In this document: positions 47,161 through 58,884 of the stretch, piece after piece
Layout: each line of letters starts with the position of its first letter
Position numbering within the stretch: the first letter of the stretch is position 1
NCBI GenBank assembly: GCA_019454045.1
Contig: SKCR01001819.1
Span: 62,001-126,000, forward strand
Length of the DNA stretch: 64,000 nucleotides
Direction: 5' to 3'
From: Zanthoxylum bungeanum
Lineage: Eukaryota; Streptophyta; Magnoliopsida; Sapindales; Rutaceae
Notes under the pieces: generated by a model
The model's input: the letters and a program-made list of their open reading frames with translations, nothing else
Database searches by the model: none
Told to the model about the DNA's origin: nothing
Position numbers and translations under genes: made by a program

Positions 47161-49049
47161 GAACTGTTATTGCTTGGATCTCTTCATCTGGAAATTCAAA
47201 CTTATGATGATCCCCTTCAATAGGTTGCAATGCCAGAAACTCTGCTACAGCTTGCCCCTTGATCACTTTGGAAGTGAGGTACTCAATGTCAAACTCTGTC
47301 AGCAACACTAACCATCTGCCCAATTTCCCACTAGCGAAGGCACTGAATGCAGATATTTCAAAGGATTCTCCTTTGCCACTACCTGGATCTTGTAAGATTG
47401 GAAGTAATGCCGCAATTTTCTGGATGCCCATACTACTGCCAAACAGATCTTCTCTACTTCTTGATAGCGGGCTTCATACGGAAGCATTTTCTTACTGAGA
47501 TAGTAGACTGCATGCTCTACCCCGGTCTCATCTGCCTGTACCATCATTGCCCCCAATGCTTCTGATTCTATAGCCAAATACAGTACCAAGGGTGTGCCTG
47601 GTCTCGGAGGTTTCAATACAGGAGGCTTCACCAAGTATTCTCTGATCTTGTCGAAAGCTAACTGACACTGCTCAGGCTGGTCCTTTCTCGACAGTCTGAA
47701 GATAGGCTCACATACTGATGTCAACTTGGCGATGAACCGACTGATATACTGAATCTTCCCAAGGAATGCTCTAACCTCTTTCTCTGTCTTCGGTGCTGGC
47801 ATCTCAGTAATTTCCTTGATTTTCTCAGAATCTACTTCTATTCCTCCCATTCCCACTGTATGTCCCAGTAATTTTCCAGATGTTACCCCAAACACACATT
47901 TCTTGGGATTCAGCCGCAAGTTGTATTTGTCAACCCTTTGAAGAAACTTCTCCAGTGCTTCTATATGCCCAATTCTTGTCTCTGATTTCACCATCATGTC
48001 ATCCACGTACACTTCAATCTCTTTGTGCATCAGATCTTGGAACAATGTAGTGGCCATCCGCTGATAAGTAGCTCCTGCATTTTTTAGCCCAAACGGCATT
48101 ACCTTGTAACAATAAGTACCATACTATGTGACGAAGGCAGTTTTGTGCTTGTCTTCCTCAGCCATAAAAACCTGATTATACCCTGAAAACCCATCTGCAA
48201 ATGAATACATGGCAGATAAAGCTGCACTATCAACTAGTACATCAATATGAGGTAGAGGAAAATCATCTTTCGGACAAGCCTTGTTGAGATCTCTGTAATC
48301 CACACACATTCTGACTTTCCCATCTTTCTTCGGCACTGGCACAACATTTACTAACCATTCGGGATAATTACCACTTCCAGGAACCCCACATCTATCTGTT
48401 TCTTAACCTCTTCTCTGACCTTCTCGGCCCTCTCAGGTCTCATCTGTCGAAGTTTCTGTTTCACTGGCTTTATATTCGGATAAGTTGGTATTGTGTGCTG
48501 GGCAATGCTTCTGTCTACCCCAGGCATGTCCTCATAGGACCAAGCAAACACTTTGGCATATCTGACCAATACTTCTTCTAATTTCTCCCGCTCTTCAGCG
48601 GTAACTTCACTTGCAATCAGAATTTCCTTAGGATTCTCAGGCGTGCCTAAGTTAAATGCATTCGTTCTGGTGGAGCTGATATCAAATATACTCAAGCCAT
48701 GCAAGTTAGAGGAAAAAGACTCGGGCAAATAAGCAAAATGATTGTCTTTATTGCTAATAAATGTGGGAGTACACTCAAATAAATCAGGAAGATAAATGTC
48801 TTCATCATCGACAGACACTTCATCCTCCGCAACTAGGTTCTTCTCAGACTTCTTATCTTCTTCGAGAGTCAGGCTCAACAACTTCATAAATTCTTCTTCC
48901 CAATTCTCTTCCTCCACAACTTCTTTGGTCAGCGGCTTCTTACCCAACATATCCTGAAAGATCTCAAATCCAGGCACCACAATCCCATTAACTTCTATTG
49001 GTTCGGGCTCACCTTGATACCCCGAAGACTTCACAAAGCATTCCGTCAA
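47161..49049 (-). pseudogene. Tat reverse transcriptase and RNase H
   Basis: A long N-terminal part (49049-48351) leads to the RT core: RMCVDYRDLNKACPKDDFPLP, FSGYNQ, then MPFGLKNAGATYQRM and the catalytic VYVDDMMVKS (near 48013). The connection region has GHTVGMGGIEVD and RAFLGKIQYISRFI. The RNase H domain (about 47560-47280) keeps SKKMLPYEARY and EKICLAVVWA but lacks the usual first Asp-rich motif, as is common in Tat. Breaks: a stop at 48350, a stop near 48123 and a frameshift near 47310. Confidence 0.93.
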
Positions 49050-49140
49050 TTTCAGCCCTTCTTTTTAACCTTCGGCTTTTCCTCATCAAATTTGTACCCC
49101 AAACCCCTCCGAGTAGTCTGTCCTCTAAAGTCTGGCAGTT

Positions 49141-49924
49141 TTAAACCCTCACCAGCTCGAACTTCATTTTTCCCATGATCCTAGCTAACTTAGGATCCAC
49201 CCATTCCACAAAAGTTGCTGACATTTGGAACCTCGTGAAAGGTTGTATTTCCAAAGCAGCCACAACATTATCTACCTCAGCTCGGATGGTGACAATCTCT
49301 CCCCCATACGGGAACTTAATCATCTGATGCAGAGTGGAGGACACACCCCCAAGCTTATGAAACCAAGGCATTCCCAACAATAAGGCAAAAATGGATGGGA
49401 TATCTAGCACTGTGAACTCAACTTCATCCTCAATAGGACCAACCTTGACCGCTGCTACAAATGTACCCTCAACTCCTCACTTACTGTCATCATAAGCCTT
49501 GATAGTCATACTAGAGGGATCCAATTGTTTTTTTTATACCCAGCTTGGCCAAAATCTTCGACGGGCATACATTAATGGATGAGCCGTCATCCACCATCAC
49601 ACAAGAGGTCATTTTACCTCTCACTTCAGCTCTGATAAACGAAGGTCTATTATGATTTCTCCCCTCAGCTGGGAGTTCTTCCTCAGAAAAAGTGATTGCC
49701 TGCAAAGCCTCCTTTTGCACTGACCCAACAAACATTACGGTGTTGGCATCCTCCGTCACCACTATCTTGCTTAAGGCCTCAACCATGGCCCGCCTGTGCT
49801 CCTGAGATGCACACAACAAATCCCAGATACTCACTTGTGCTCGGGTTTTCCTTAACTGTTGCCACACTACATCTCCATCAGCATTTTCTGTATTCTCAGC
49901 CACTTTTCTACCCTCTGATAACAC
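49141..49924 (-). pseudogene. Tat aspartic protease region
   Basis: Frame 49924-49511 ends with SCVMVDDGSSINVCPSKIL; the DDGSS motif stands where Tat elements usually have DNGSS or DTGSS. A second frame (49410-49141) contains FALLLGMPWFHKLGG, the typical LG-PW signature after the protease flap. A frameshift between them and a stop at 49141 break the gene. Confidence 0.85.
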
Positions 49925-50284
49925 TCATTTACCCTTCTCAGTCATATCATTATAGAAACGCCCACTACGTGTCATCTCCCTCACTTCTTCTTCATCACTA
50001 CTGGAGAAGTCTTCCCAGAAATTATGCCCTCATTCTGTCTCATCTTCACTGTTACTATCCCAAATTCCAAGGCAATAGGTTTGGTGGTCAAAGGATTTGA
50101 GGACAAGGCTTTCGGGTAGGCCGAAGTTTATCATATAGGTTGGTGGGGGGACAGAGTGGTAATTGGGTAGGGGATTTTGGTGTGTGTTGGGGAGTTCTGT
50201 TTCAGGGTCGGGTATCTTTTTGGAGTCTATAAGGTCCTGGATTTCATGGCGGAGGCGGGCATAATTATCAGTGTCATGGCCTTT
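49925..50284 (-). pseudogene. Tat gag-protease spacer
   Basis: Proline-rich (PNTPQNPLPNYHSVPPPTY), disordered linker in the gag frame after a stop at about 50287. Nothing else is seen. Confidence 0.6.
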
Positions 50285-51368
50285 CTATTGGTGGAAGTGA
50301 CAGTATTGGCTTAGGTTGAGATGTGGTGGTGGAGGGTTGGGAAATGGTTTGGTCTCCAGGGGTTTCAGAATTCCTTGTCTTTTTAATTTCTCCAACACCT
50401 TAGACAAGGGCCTCCCTAAGTTGGAGAATCTCCGATTCCGGATGGTAGCAATCTCCGCAGAAACAGGTTTGGTACCTGATGTTCCCCCAATAGGCCTCCT
50501 ACTTAGGCCATAAAACTTCATGTTCTCTGCTTCTTCTTCTTCAATATCCATGATAGTTTCCCTCAACTGTCAGAAGTCATTGATCATAGAGGTCATCCTC
50601 CTTAGTTTCCCATAGATTGAGGGCTTGGTGCCCTTGATGATCATCTTAATTTGGTCCTTCTCTGAGGGCCGAGTCTGCATCTTTAGGAGCTGGCTTCCCC
50701 AGCGGTCTACATACTCTTTGAATCTTTCCTTAGGCTTCTGCTTAGTGTTCTCCAAATCTCGGAGTGACAAATCAATTTCCAGATTTGTAACATATTGCTT
50801 CAGAAAAGCATCAGCCAGTTCCCTCCAATATTCCCTAATCTTCTTCTCAAGGCTGTGATACCAAACTACCGGCGCTCTCCTCAAGTGACATCCCAAACAT
50901 TTTATGCACTGGACGCTTGGATAAACCCACTGAACTCATAACTGAAACATATTGACGGAGATGGACCCTCAGATCCCTATTCCCATTGAACTTAGCCATA
51001 TCCGGCATCTTGAACTGAGCTGGCAACTGTTTTTCGAAGGTCATTGCCTCATAATCTAACAACTCCTCATGTTTACCCCTCATTTTACGGGTAACTGTTT
51101 CAACCTGATCCCAAAGCCTTTGAAATTCTGCCTGAGATCCAATCACTATGCCTGTTGCATACTCTTCCATGTCGTCATCAAAAGCGAGGATATCATCCCC
51201 CAACCCATTCGGAGGCTCCTCGCGCCTCACATTCTCAAAATTCCCCCCAGCACGGGGTACAACCATACCAGCCACAGCAGTAGTCAAGGCTTGCAACTGT
51301 TCAGTAATTTTGGCGAGACCTTTTTCCAACTGATCTATCCGGGATACCTCATTATCGGATGTACTCAT
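50285..51368 (-). pseudogene. Tat Gag
   Basis: It starts at ATG 51368 (MSTSDNEVSRIDQLEKGL), where a coiled-coil region begins; the longer frame to 51491 is leader sequence. The capsid includes PDMAKFNGNRDLRVHLRQY, then after a frameshift near 50880 WYHSLEKKIREYWREL, FLKQYVTN, LRDLENTKQKPKERFKEYVDRW and KMIIKGTKPSIYGKL. Near the end FPNPPPPHLNLSQYCHFH carries a C-H-H zinc element. Stops at about 50570 and 50287 follow. It would build the particle. Frameshift plus stops make it inactive. Confidence 0.9.
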
Positions 51369-51491
51369 ATCTGTTACCGGTCTTTTAGTGAGCCTTCCCT
51401 CTTTCCTAACCCAACAGGAATCTATGATGTCTTTTATAGACATAGAGGGTGTTAACAGGATATATGTGTGCATGAGATGAATAAGATGCAT

Positions 51492-52490
51492 GCGATATAA
51501 GGAATATATTAATTCATTGAAATTTCACACAAATCGGCCCATCATCATTATAGAAGCTTTTAGGCTAACTGTCATAGGAGTGAATTCGTCCCAGTTTAAA
51601 TGGCCCAACAAGTTCACACCTCATGGCAAGAAGTCCAACCGTATCCAAATGATAATGCTCCCAAACACAAACATATAATGGCCCATTGGCGTTTTAGAAA
51701 CTTTTGGCCCAATCATCATAAGATACGTTCTTGTCCCAGTTTAAATGGCCCAACAAGCCCAAACTTCATGACAAAAGGTCCGAATGGATTCAAACGACAA
51801 TCCAAACACAAGCATACAGAGATAATTTCTACAGAGTGGCCCATCAACATTTCATAAGCTTTTTGACCAATTTTCATATGATACGAACTCGTCCCAGTTT
51901 AAATGCCCCAACAAGTTCGCATTTCTGACAAGAAGTCCAACTGCATCCAAATGAGGATGGTCCACAAGCACAAGGAAATAGTTGTTATAGGCCATACAAC
52001 CTTGGTCTACATGTGGGTTTGCGGGAGTGTAGACAAGGACTCTCACTGGTGAAGGATTGCCCACAACTAGGTCTCCCCACCCAAGGGTTCGAGCGACCAA
52101 GTGAGCGCACCTTTTTTATACCTTACAGTACGTGCCAACGAGTTATGGTGTGTTACTGACTGTCAGATGGATTTCCCATTGTAGATTACCCAGAGGGAGG
52201 GTGGAGCGAGGCTCTCTTAAGTACCCTAGCCTCTTAGGCTCTTATCGCTTGGTGACAGGAATAAACAACGAGTCCTCCAAATTAGTCCATCACAATAGGC
52301 TACAAGTAAATGATTATCTAGGTGCCTTCACAGCTTTTCCTTATAGAAAGGTAGTGAATGAAGGAAGACACCAAACCATTACCCAGCCTTAAAGAATGCC
52401 TTTGATTAAACCTCTTTCAACCCATAGTAGACACGGTTAATTAAAGCACAAATCATAATAATACAAGACATTATTTCGAGGCCGATTCTC
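51492..52490 (-). other. Tat 5' leader
   Basis: Untranslated. It holds three diverged copies of a GTCCCAGTTTAAATG-type repeat (51588-51910) and, at about 52150-52400, the module shared with the copia leader. No coding potential. Confidence 0.75.
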
Positions 52491-52510
52491 TATCCCTAGT
52501 GGAGTCGCCA
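52491..52510 (-). promoter_or_regulatory. Tat primer-binding site (tRNA-Arg type)
   Basis: On minus TGGCGACTCCACTAGGGA stands three bases after the LTR end CCACA; it matches the 3' end expected of tRNA-Arg(ACG), the primer reported for Ogre/Tat elements. Confidence 0.85.
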
Positions 52511-52513
52511 GAC

Positions 52514-52825
52514 TGTGGGAACACAGAAACTGGGCGGCGCATGTTGTTCCGGGCTCGCGGCCCGGTTGGGAGTACGGAGTAGCCCGCGGGGGACTAAACC
52601 GGAGAATGATGGAGTCGCCACCCGGTGTGAACCGGGACAAAGATTTAAGGCCGCACTCACCCCTCGCAAGGGAAGACCTCAAACCATTGGGTTCGGAATG
52701 GTCCCTTACTTATGCCACTTGTAATAAAATGATTTGTGCAATAATACAACCAAGCCTAAGCAACATTTATTTCCAAGGATAATTTACTCCTAATTTCGCA
52801 TGCATAAATACAAGGCTCATATCTA
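52514..52825 (-). repeat. Tat 5' LTR, only the 3' end left
   Basis: 312 bases paired with 32346-32657. It stops abruptly after ATATCTAAGT, where copia RT starts. Confidence 0.9.
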
Positions 52826-54223
52826 AGTCTGGGACTTGGTGGATGCACCTGAATGGATAAAACTCACAGGCTGCAAGTGGATGTACAAGCGTAAAACTAA
52901 AGCAGAAGGCAACATCCAAACCTATAAGGCTAGGTTCGTGGCGAAAGGTTATAGAAAAATCCAAGGAATTGACTATGACGAAACCTTCTCGCCTGTTGTA
53001 ATGATAAAGTCCATTCGAATTTTACTGGCACTAGCTACACACTTTGATTATGAGATTTGACAGATGGATGTGAAAAAAGCTTTCCTTAATGGGAACCTCG
53101 TAGAGGAAGTCTATATGACACAACCTGAGGGGTTTGCATCTAAGGATGATCATAATAAAGTATGCAAGCTTAAACGATCCATTTATGGACTCAAGCAAGC
53201 CTCCAGAAGTTGGAATATACGATTTGATGAGATAATCAAAGAATTTGACTTCATCAAAAATGTAGACGAGCCTTGTGTTTACAGGAAAAGTAGTGGGAGT
53301 GCTGTTGTATTTCTTGTATTATATGTCGATGACATATTAATCATCGGGAATGATATTCCCATGATGCAAGCCACCAAGCAATGGTTATCTCAGAATTTCT
53401 CCATGAAAGATTTGGGAGAAGCAACCTACATCCTCGGCATTAATATCTACCTTAATAGATCTAAGAGGTTGTTAGGACTTTCACAATCTACGTACATAGA
53501 TAAAGTTTTGAAAAGATTCAAAATGAAAGATTCCAAAAGAGGTAATTTACCTACTTATCATGGAATCAAATTACCTAATGAGCAATATCCACACACTCTT
53601 TCAGATAGAGAGCGTATGAGTAGGATCCATTATGCTTCAGCAATATGATCGATCATGTACGCCATGCTATGTATAAGACCTGATGTCTCTTATGCTCTTA
53701 GCATAACGAGCAGGTATCAGGCAAATCCTGGAGAGCAACACTGGGCAGCTGTCAAAACAATCCTCAAGTATCTGAGAAGAACTAAGGATACAAACAGGAT
53801 ATCTATTTACTTTGAATGGTGGTGCTGCCAGTTGGAAAAGCTAAAAGCAGTCAACTACAGCGGACTCCACCACTGAAGCTGAGTATATTGTAGCATCTGA
53901 GGCTGCTAAAGAAGCAGTCTAGATAAAGAAGTTCATCACAGAGTTGGAAGTGCTTCCCGCGATAAAGAATGGCATCACGATGTATTGTGACAACACGGGC
54001 GCCATTGCTCAATCAAATGAACCAAGGTCCCACCAGAAATCCAAGCATGTACTCAGGTGATTTCATCTCATCAGGGAGATTGTTGAGAGAAAAGAAGTTA
54101 TTATAGAGAAAATACCCACAGAAGATAATCTTGCAGATTCTCTGACTAAAGGGCTGACTCAACAAAAGCATGATAGGCACAACCGAGAGTATGGTGTCCA
54201 GATTCATACTAGTTGGCTATAGT
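52826..54223 (+). pseudogene. Copia reverse transcriptase and RNase H
   Basis: RT begins inside the domain (DLVDAPEW, GCKWMYKRKTKAEG, ARFVAKGY), then DETFSPVV, a stop at 53058, MDVKKAFLNGNLVEEVYM, YGLKQASRSWN and the catalytic YVDDILIIGND. RNase H follows after a stop at 53646 and a frameshift near 53800: TTEAEYIVASEAAKEAV, YCDNTGAIA, KSKHV and ADSLTKGLTQ, ending HTSWL. At least four lesions (also 53920, 54058). The RT core is otherwise almost intact, in contrast to the A/1/C/D family. Confidence 0.93.
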
Positions 54224-54224
54224 G

Positions 54225-54236
54225 CAAGTGGGAGAT
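54225..54236 (+). promoter_or_regulatory. Copia polypurine tract
   Basis: CAAGTGGGAGAT immediately before the 3' LTR start TGTTAGGG. Confidence 0.88.
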
Positions 54237-56150
54237 TGTTAGGGATATGCCTTATACCCAACTTGTGGATGGGCTATATGTACATGTATTTGTAATATTT
54301 TCATTAATTAATAAAATGGAAATCTTTATTATACGTGTCTTACATAACTTATATGAATCATCAACACTGTAATAAAGCCCTTGGAGTAATAAGACGATGG
54401 CTTCCACGCCTTATGAGAATCATTACTCTTAAATGGTCATAGGCATAGTTTTGTGAATAATCTGGGCGTTCACAAAGCAGAGAGACTAGCATGATGATAT
54501 GATTCGCCCTTAAGTAGGGTAGCTGATCTCATAGGCTAGTAGCGGAGATCCGTCCGCTTGGTGTATCACATGGATGCATGAGTTGCTCGTGTCCATCGAA
54601 CTGACCACCGAAAGTTTTCATATGGAGTGTTTATCCCATGTGTCTGTGAGAACTTTCATGTATCGATTATATGACTAGTCCTTAGACTTGAGGTCTTTAA
54701 AATATTATGTGTGGATCAAATAAATTTGACATTCTCTTTCCCCGGTTCAAAAGATCCGGTCATAATGGTATGATTAGGTCATTTGTTGAAACACATGAAG
54801 TTTGTAAGGATACAATAGAGAATCGCCACTCTCTCGGATAATATTTTCTTATAAGAGTAGTATTCCAGTTGCGGGTTGATATGTGCGATCAGTGCTTGAG
54901 ACTGTGGCCACAGCGGAATAATCATGTGAGATTCTTGGGTTAGCACGATTCATGACACTATCAACATCATACCTTTAACCATATGGGTAGACTCTTTCCG
55001 TACCCTAGGTCAATAGGTGGGGATACAGTGAGGCGAGGGACCGTATCATATGTAAATCGCATACATAATGAGTATATATATCTTTCATTTTCATTTGTGG
55101 GCCTTGGCATGTTGCTAGATGTCAACCTTTGTCATTGAAATCGAACGACCATCTGATCGGAGGATAAATTATCACGATTCATTTCATGTCCAACTTGAGG
55201 GGAACCCAAAAGGTCACACACAAAAAAGTCGAAATCAATGGTTAACAGTGCACAGTACAAATATAACAGCATATATGATTGCTGTAGGAATTGTTCATAA
55301 ATGGTTCAATATGTTTAATTATTGAACAGATCATTTATGAGATTCCATAGTGGCTTAGGGATTGGTGAATGACGATAGGGCCACTTTGGGAATTGGAATA
55401 AAAAAAATATTATTCACGTGAATAGTAAAAAAAAATTTGTTATTTGTTTTGAATTCCAATTCGGCCCAAACTCTTATCAGGGTTATAAAATCTCATTAAA
55501 CCACTAAATTAAGATCCAATGGCTAAGATTAAATTATCTTTTATCCTACATCGGATTCTTAATTAATTTTATTGTCTTTGGAGCACTATATAAACCCAAA
55601 GAATTCTTCACAAGTTTTTACACCAAACCTTTCATATATTAGGTTTATATAAGTGAGCAACTCTAAAGTTTAAGAGTAAGCCTCTGATTTTGAGGATCCT
55701 TAAGTCTAATTGACTAGAGAAACCTCGAGTTAAAAGTTTTGAGGTATTTGCTTAGGCTAACACCAAGGGCAAAATACCCGTGCACTGAAGGAGTAGTCTT
55801 GCCGTTGAGTTTTGGCTTTGGTGTGTGCATCTTTGGAGGCCACACACTTGGGTGGCTCTTTGGAACGTGGAAGAGCTTGCCGATTTCGTGAAAATCTTGT
55901 AGATTGGAGGGAGGACTGGAGGAGTCTTCGGTTCAAGTAAGTCTTTTTCTTTATTTATTTTAATTAGAGTTCTTATGATAGTTAGCATTTTTAGGTTTAT
56001 GTTCTTTGCATTTTTTATGAGTTTTATGCTTAGAATATATAGTAACTTGCCTAGGCTTGTAGAATAATCAAAACAAATGGGTCTTAGGCAAAGGAAAAGC
56101 GGCATAATAATTTTAATCTTCCGCTCCGCACTCGCGGCCGCTTCCCGACA
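54237..56150 (+). repeat. Copia 3' LTR (1.91 kb)
   Basis: TGTTAGGG to CCCGACA; partner of 23357-25297. TATA box TATATAAA near 55587. Confidence 0.93.
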
Positions 56151-56336
56151 GCCTGGAGAAATGGGTTCGTGTCAAAACCTTTAAAAGAACTCATTTTCAC
56201 TGCCAGAACTACCCTAGATTTAATTGACCAAATCTTAGCCTTTGAACCACAAATTGACCTTATTATTTCCAAGATAAATTGGTCCGATAATGATCGTGGT
56301 AAGAAGTGTCAGATTAATCTGGATCTTAACCTTTAA
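56151..56336 (+). pseudogene. LOG: LOG-like frame, 3' part
   Basis: After removing one copy of the 5-bp duplication, the frame from 23351 continues in phase here (AWRNGFVSKPLKELIFTA), matching the C-terminal LOG segment usually read as GFI followed by a SAPTAKEL-type helix; LIDQILAFEP follows. It has no stop until TAA 56334-56336. The tail is longer and more basic than I would expect and ends LDLNL, an LxLxL pattern that may be chance. Restoring continuity shows the copia element split a coding sequence rather than landing beside it. Confidence 0.82.
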
Positions 56337-56790
56337 ATTTTCCTTTTAGATGTAGAATTTCAGCTAACCAGGTACTATCTTCGAAACTCATCTTCTACTT
56401 TTTAAGACATTGGGGACAATGTCCCATTTAGGTTTGGGGGTGGGGAATAGTTGTAGTATTTTATTTTTATGTTGTTTTTATTTTTAGTCCAAAATTTTCG
56501 AAAAATTCAAAAAAAAAATAAATAAAATTAAAAAAATATTTTTTGTTTTTGTGTTTTTAATTTGATTAATCAAGTGAAATTGGTGTGAGATAGTTGTGTA
56601 AGGAATTTCCACTCCTGAGACGTATCTCAACCTATTTCGGAACAAGTTAATTTTTGTTTATTTCCTTTTGAATTATTTAATTTGAGAATTCTCCATAATA
56701 CTGACTAAAATGAATCTTCATATGCTCAGTTGACAGGTATTATCAATATACATGGTGACATACGGACATGAGATGTAATTGAAAAGTTTG
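56337..56790 (+). other. Athila 3' UTR, first part
   Basis: GGGGACAATGTCCCATTTAG and TTTGGGGGTGGGGA (56437-56450) are characteristic of plant gypsy sequences after the last ORF. AT-rich, non-coding sequence follows until the second Tat LTR. Confidence 0.72.
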
Positions 56791-58864
56791 TGTAGACACT
56801 GCATTTTTGCATGAAGCCCAATGATGAGCCTCGTATGGAGGCACTACCCGATAAGTCGCGGAAGTCGTGGGAAACGGACGTCGGAAGGGAAAATTCAAAA
56901 ATCAATACCTTGCTAGATTTCATTCGTTTGCTTAGTCTCGGGATCTACTCGATAAGTCTCTGTTTTAATTGTCAGACTCGGCCCAAAAAAAAAAACGCCC
57001 GCACCCATCCAAAACCCATTTCGCCCAAGCTCAATCCAAAAATAATTAAAATATTTAAAACACATGTCACAAATTAAATTAAATTAAATCTAATCAAATC
57101 AAATAAATTAAATCAAATCCAATTAAAATCAAAAAAAATCACATTCCTAAATTAAATAAATCCCCTTCCTAATTTAAATAAATCACATGCCTAAATTAAA
57201 TAAATCAAATCAAATCACCTTCCTAAATTAAACAAATAACTTTCCTAAACTAAATAAATCACCTGCCTGAATTAAATGGATCTTTTCCTTATCACACACT
57301 AATTAAAAGATATCCTCTATAATTACACAATATTTCTTTCCTACCCAAATAAGGATAACCCTAACCCTCTCTGATAAAAAGACACACAAACTTGACTCTC
57401 TCTTGGCTCTGACCCACGGCACTCACAAGACCTTCACCCTTCACGCTCAGACCTCAAACAAACCACTCACCCACGCTGCTCACAAACCTTCCACTGCCAC
57501 GCCACCTCACTCCCTCTTCACGCATCAACCACATTCAACCCCACGCACGCACAGCGCTTCACCAATTCAAACAGCCCTCAAACACACAGCACTCAAACAC
57601 ACACAGCCACTCATAGCCCTCAAACACACGCACACTGACCGGACTCACACACACACAGCCCTCACGCACACACAGCCACTCATAGCCCTCACGCACCAGC
57701 ACACTAACCGAACTCACACACGCACAACCCTCACGCATCAACCACACTCAACCCCTAGCACTCCAAACCGCATAAAAAAACTCCAGAAAATACCCCAGTA
57801 ATGACCAAAAATTAGCCCCTGAACTGCACTCCAAACCACCGAAAATAGTCCCTGAAATCTGCCTCTGAAACCACCGAAAATAGCCCCTGAAAAATAGCCT
57901 CTTTCACCAAAAATAATCCCTGAAAAACTGCACTTTTAAACCCGTAAACCAGTCCAGAAAAACTGCACATCCACCGCATAAAACAGAGCAAAACAGTAGC
58001 CCAAACAGTGAGGCAATGAAGGAAAACAACGAATTAAAAGTTGCGAAGTACCAACCCTTTCGACAACCGCGTAGCGCACTTCCAAGAGACGAATTAAAAG
58101 GTTAGACCTGAGGGCTCCTTTTTATTTATTCCTGCTCTTTTTTCTGTTATTTATTAATATCTCTTTGCATGCATATTGTGAATTCATGTATGTTGTGGCC
58201 ATGGGATGAATGAAATATGTGTTATCTCTTGCGATATATAGGATGGAAACCCATACGTAAATTCCATAGCCGAATCCGAATGGACGGTAATGTGGTCTGT
58301 ACTTGGGAGACAACTCCACGTACCGCTTGAGAAATGCATATATTTCATGTCATCCAATCTTATGTTTATTTGTTGATTATTAGAAATAGTATGTTACTTT
58401 TATGCATGATTTAGTTGATTATTTCCAAGCATGATTAGTTATTTCTTTCGCATTAGGAATTTAATCTATGTTTACGTTTAGATTGTTATTTATTCATATT
58501 TTCGCGTTTTTTAATTCAATATGTTCATGAGATTGTGTGCTTTCCGTTATTCCGACTTATTTTTATGCATGCAAACTTAGATATAGGTCGTATGCGAACT
58601 TAGATGTAGGTTATTCTTGTGTAGACTCGGTTATATTATTACATAAATCCATTCATTACAAGTGGCATAAGTAAGGGACCATTCTGAACCCAACGGCTTG
58701 AGGTCTTCCCTTGTGTGGGGTGAGTGCGGCCTTAAATCATTTTCCTAGTTCACACTGGGTGGCAACTCCATTTTATTTCTCCGGTTTAGTTCCCTCGTGG
58801 GCTACTCCATATTCCCGACTAGGCCGCGAGCCTGGAACAGCATCGCCGATTTCTGTGTCCTACA
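56791..58864 (+). repeat. LTR of the second Tat element (2.07 kb)
   Basis: TGTAGACACTGC to GTCCTACA. A TATA-like GATAAAAAG near 57380 precedes a CA-rich, low-complexity region (57403-57800) that is open in one frame but looks like untranslated R/U5. The last 250 bp correspond to the reverse complement of 52514-52725. Confidence 0.85.
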
Positions 58865-58866
58865 GT

Positions 58867-58884
58867 TTGGCGACTCCACTGGGG
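58867..58884 (+). promoter_or_regulatory. Primer-binding site of the second Tat element
   Basis: TGGCGACTCCACTGGGGA, complementary to tRNA-Arg as in the first Tat element. Confidence 0.88.

Larger units (their letters stand above)
32346..52825 (-). mobile_element. Tat-lineage Ty3/gypsy element (minus), interrupted by copia C
   Basis: Reading on minus: partial 5' LTR (52825-52514), tRNA-Arg-type primer-binding site, gag, protease, RT, RNase H, archaeal-type second RNase H, integrase, a tandem-repeat 3' UTR, polypurine tract, then the 3' LTR split by copia C (44487-42148 and 32846-32346). The second RNase H places it in the Tat group, which includes Ogre. Only a handful of frameshifts and stops are visible, so it is the best preserved pol in the window. 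Confidence 0.92.
52826..56150 (+). mobile_element. Host copia element, 3' part
   Basis: RT, RNase H, polypurine tract and 3' LTR of the element whose 5' part is 23357-27089. The junction at 52825 joins it directly to the Tat LTR without LTR or target-duplication structure, so it is a deletion breakpoint. Confidence 0.9.

Noticed and set aside
53064..53648. Copia RT as a potentially active gene
   Set aside because: Although the core is well kept, stops at 53058 and 53646, a later frameshift, and loss of gag, protease and integrase exclude activity.
56300..56336. LDLNL at the LOG-like C-terminus as an EAR repression motif
   Set aside because: A five-residue LxLxL pattern in a decayed frame can be chance; no supporting context for a transcriptional role.
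57403..57801. A 132-codon Thr/His/Pro-rich frame
   Set aside because: It lies in the CA-rich low-complexity R/U5 region of a Tat LTR; composition bias explains the lack of stops.
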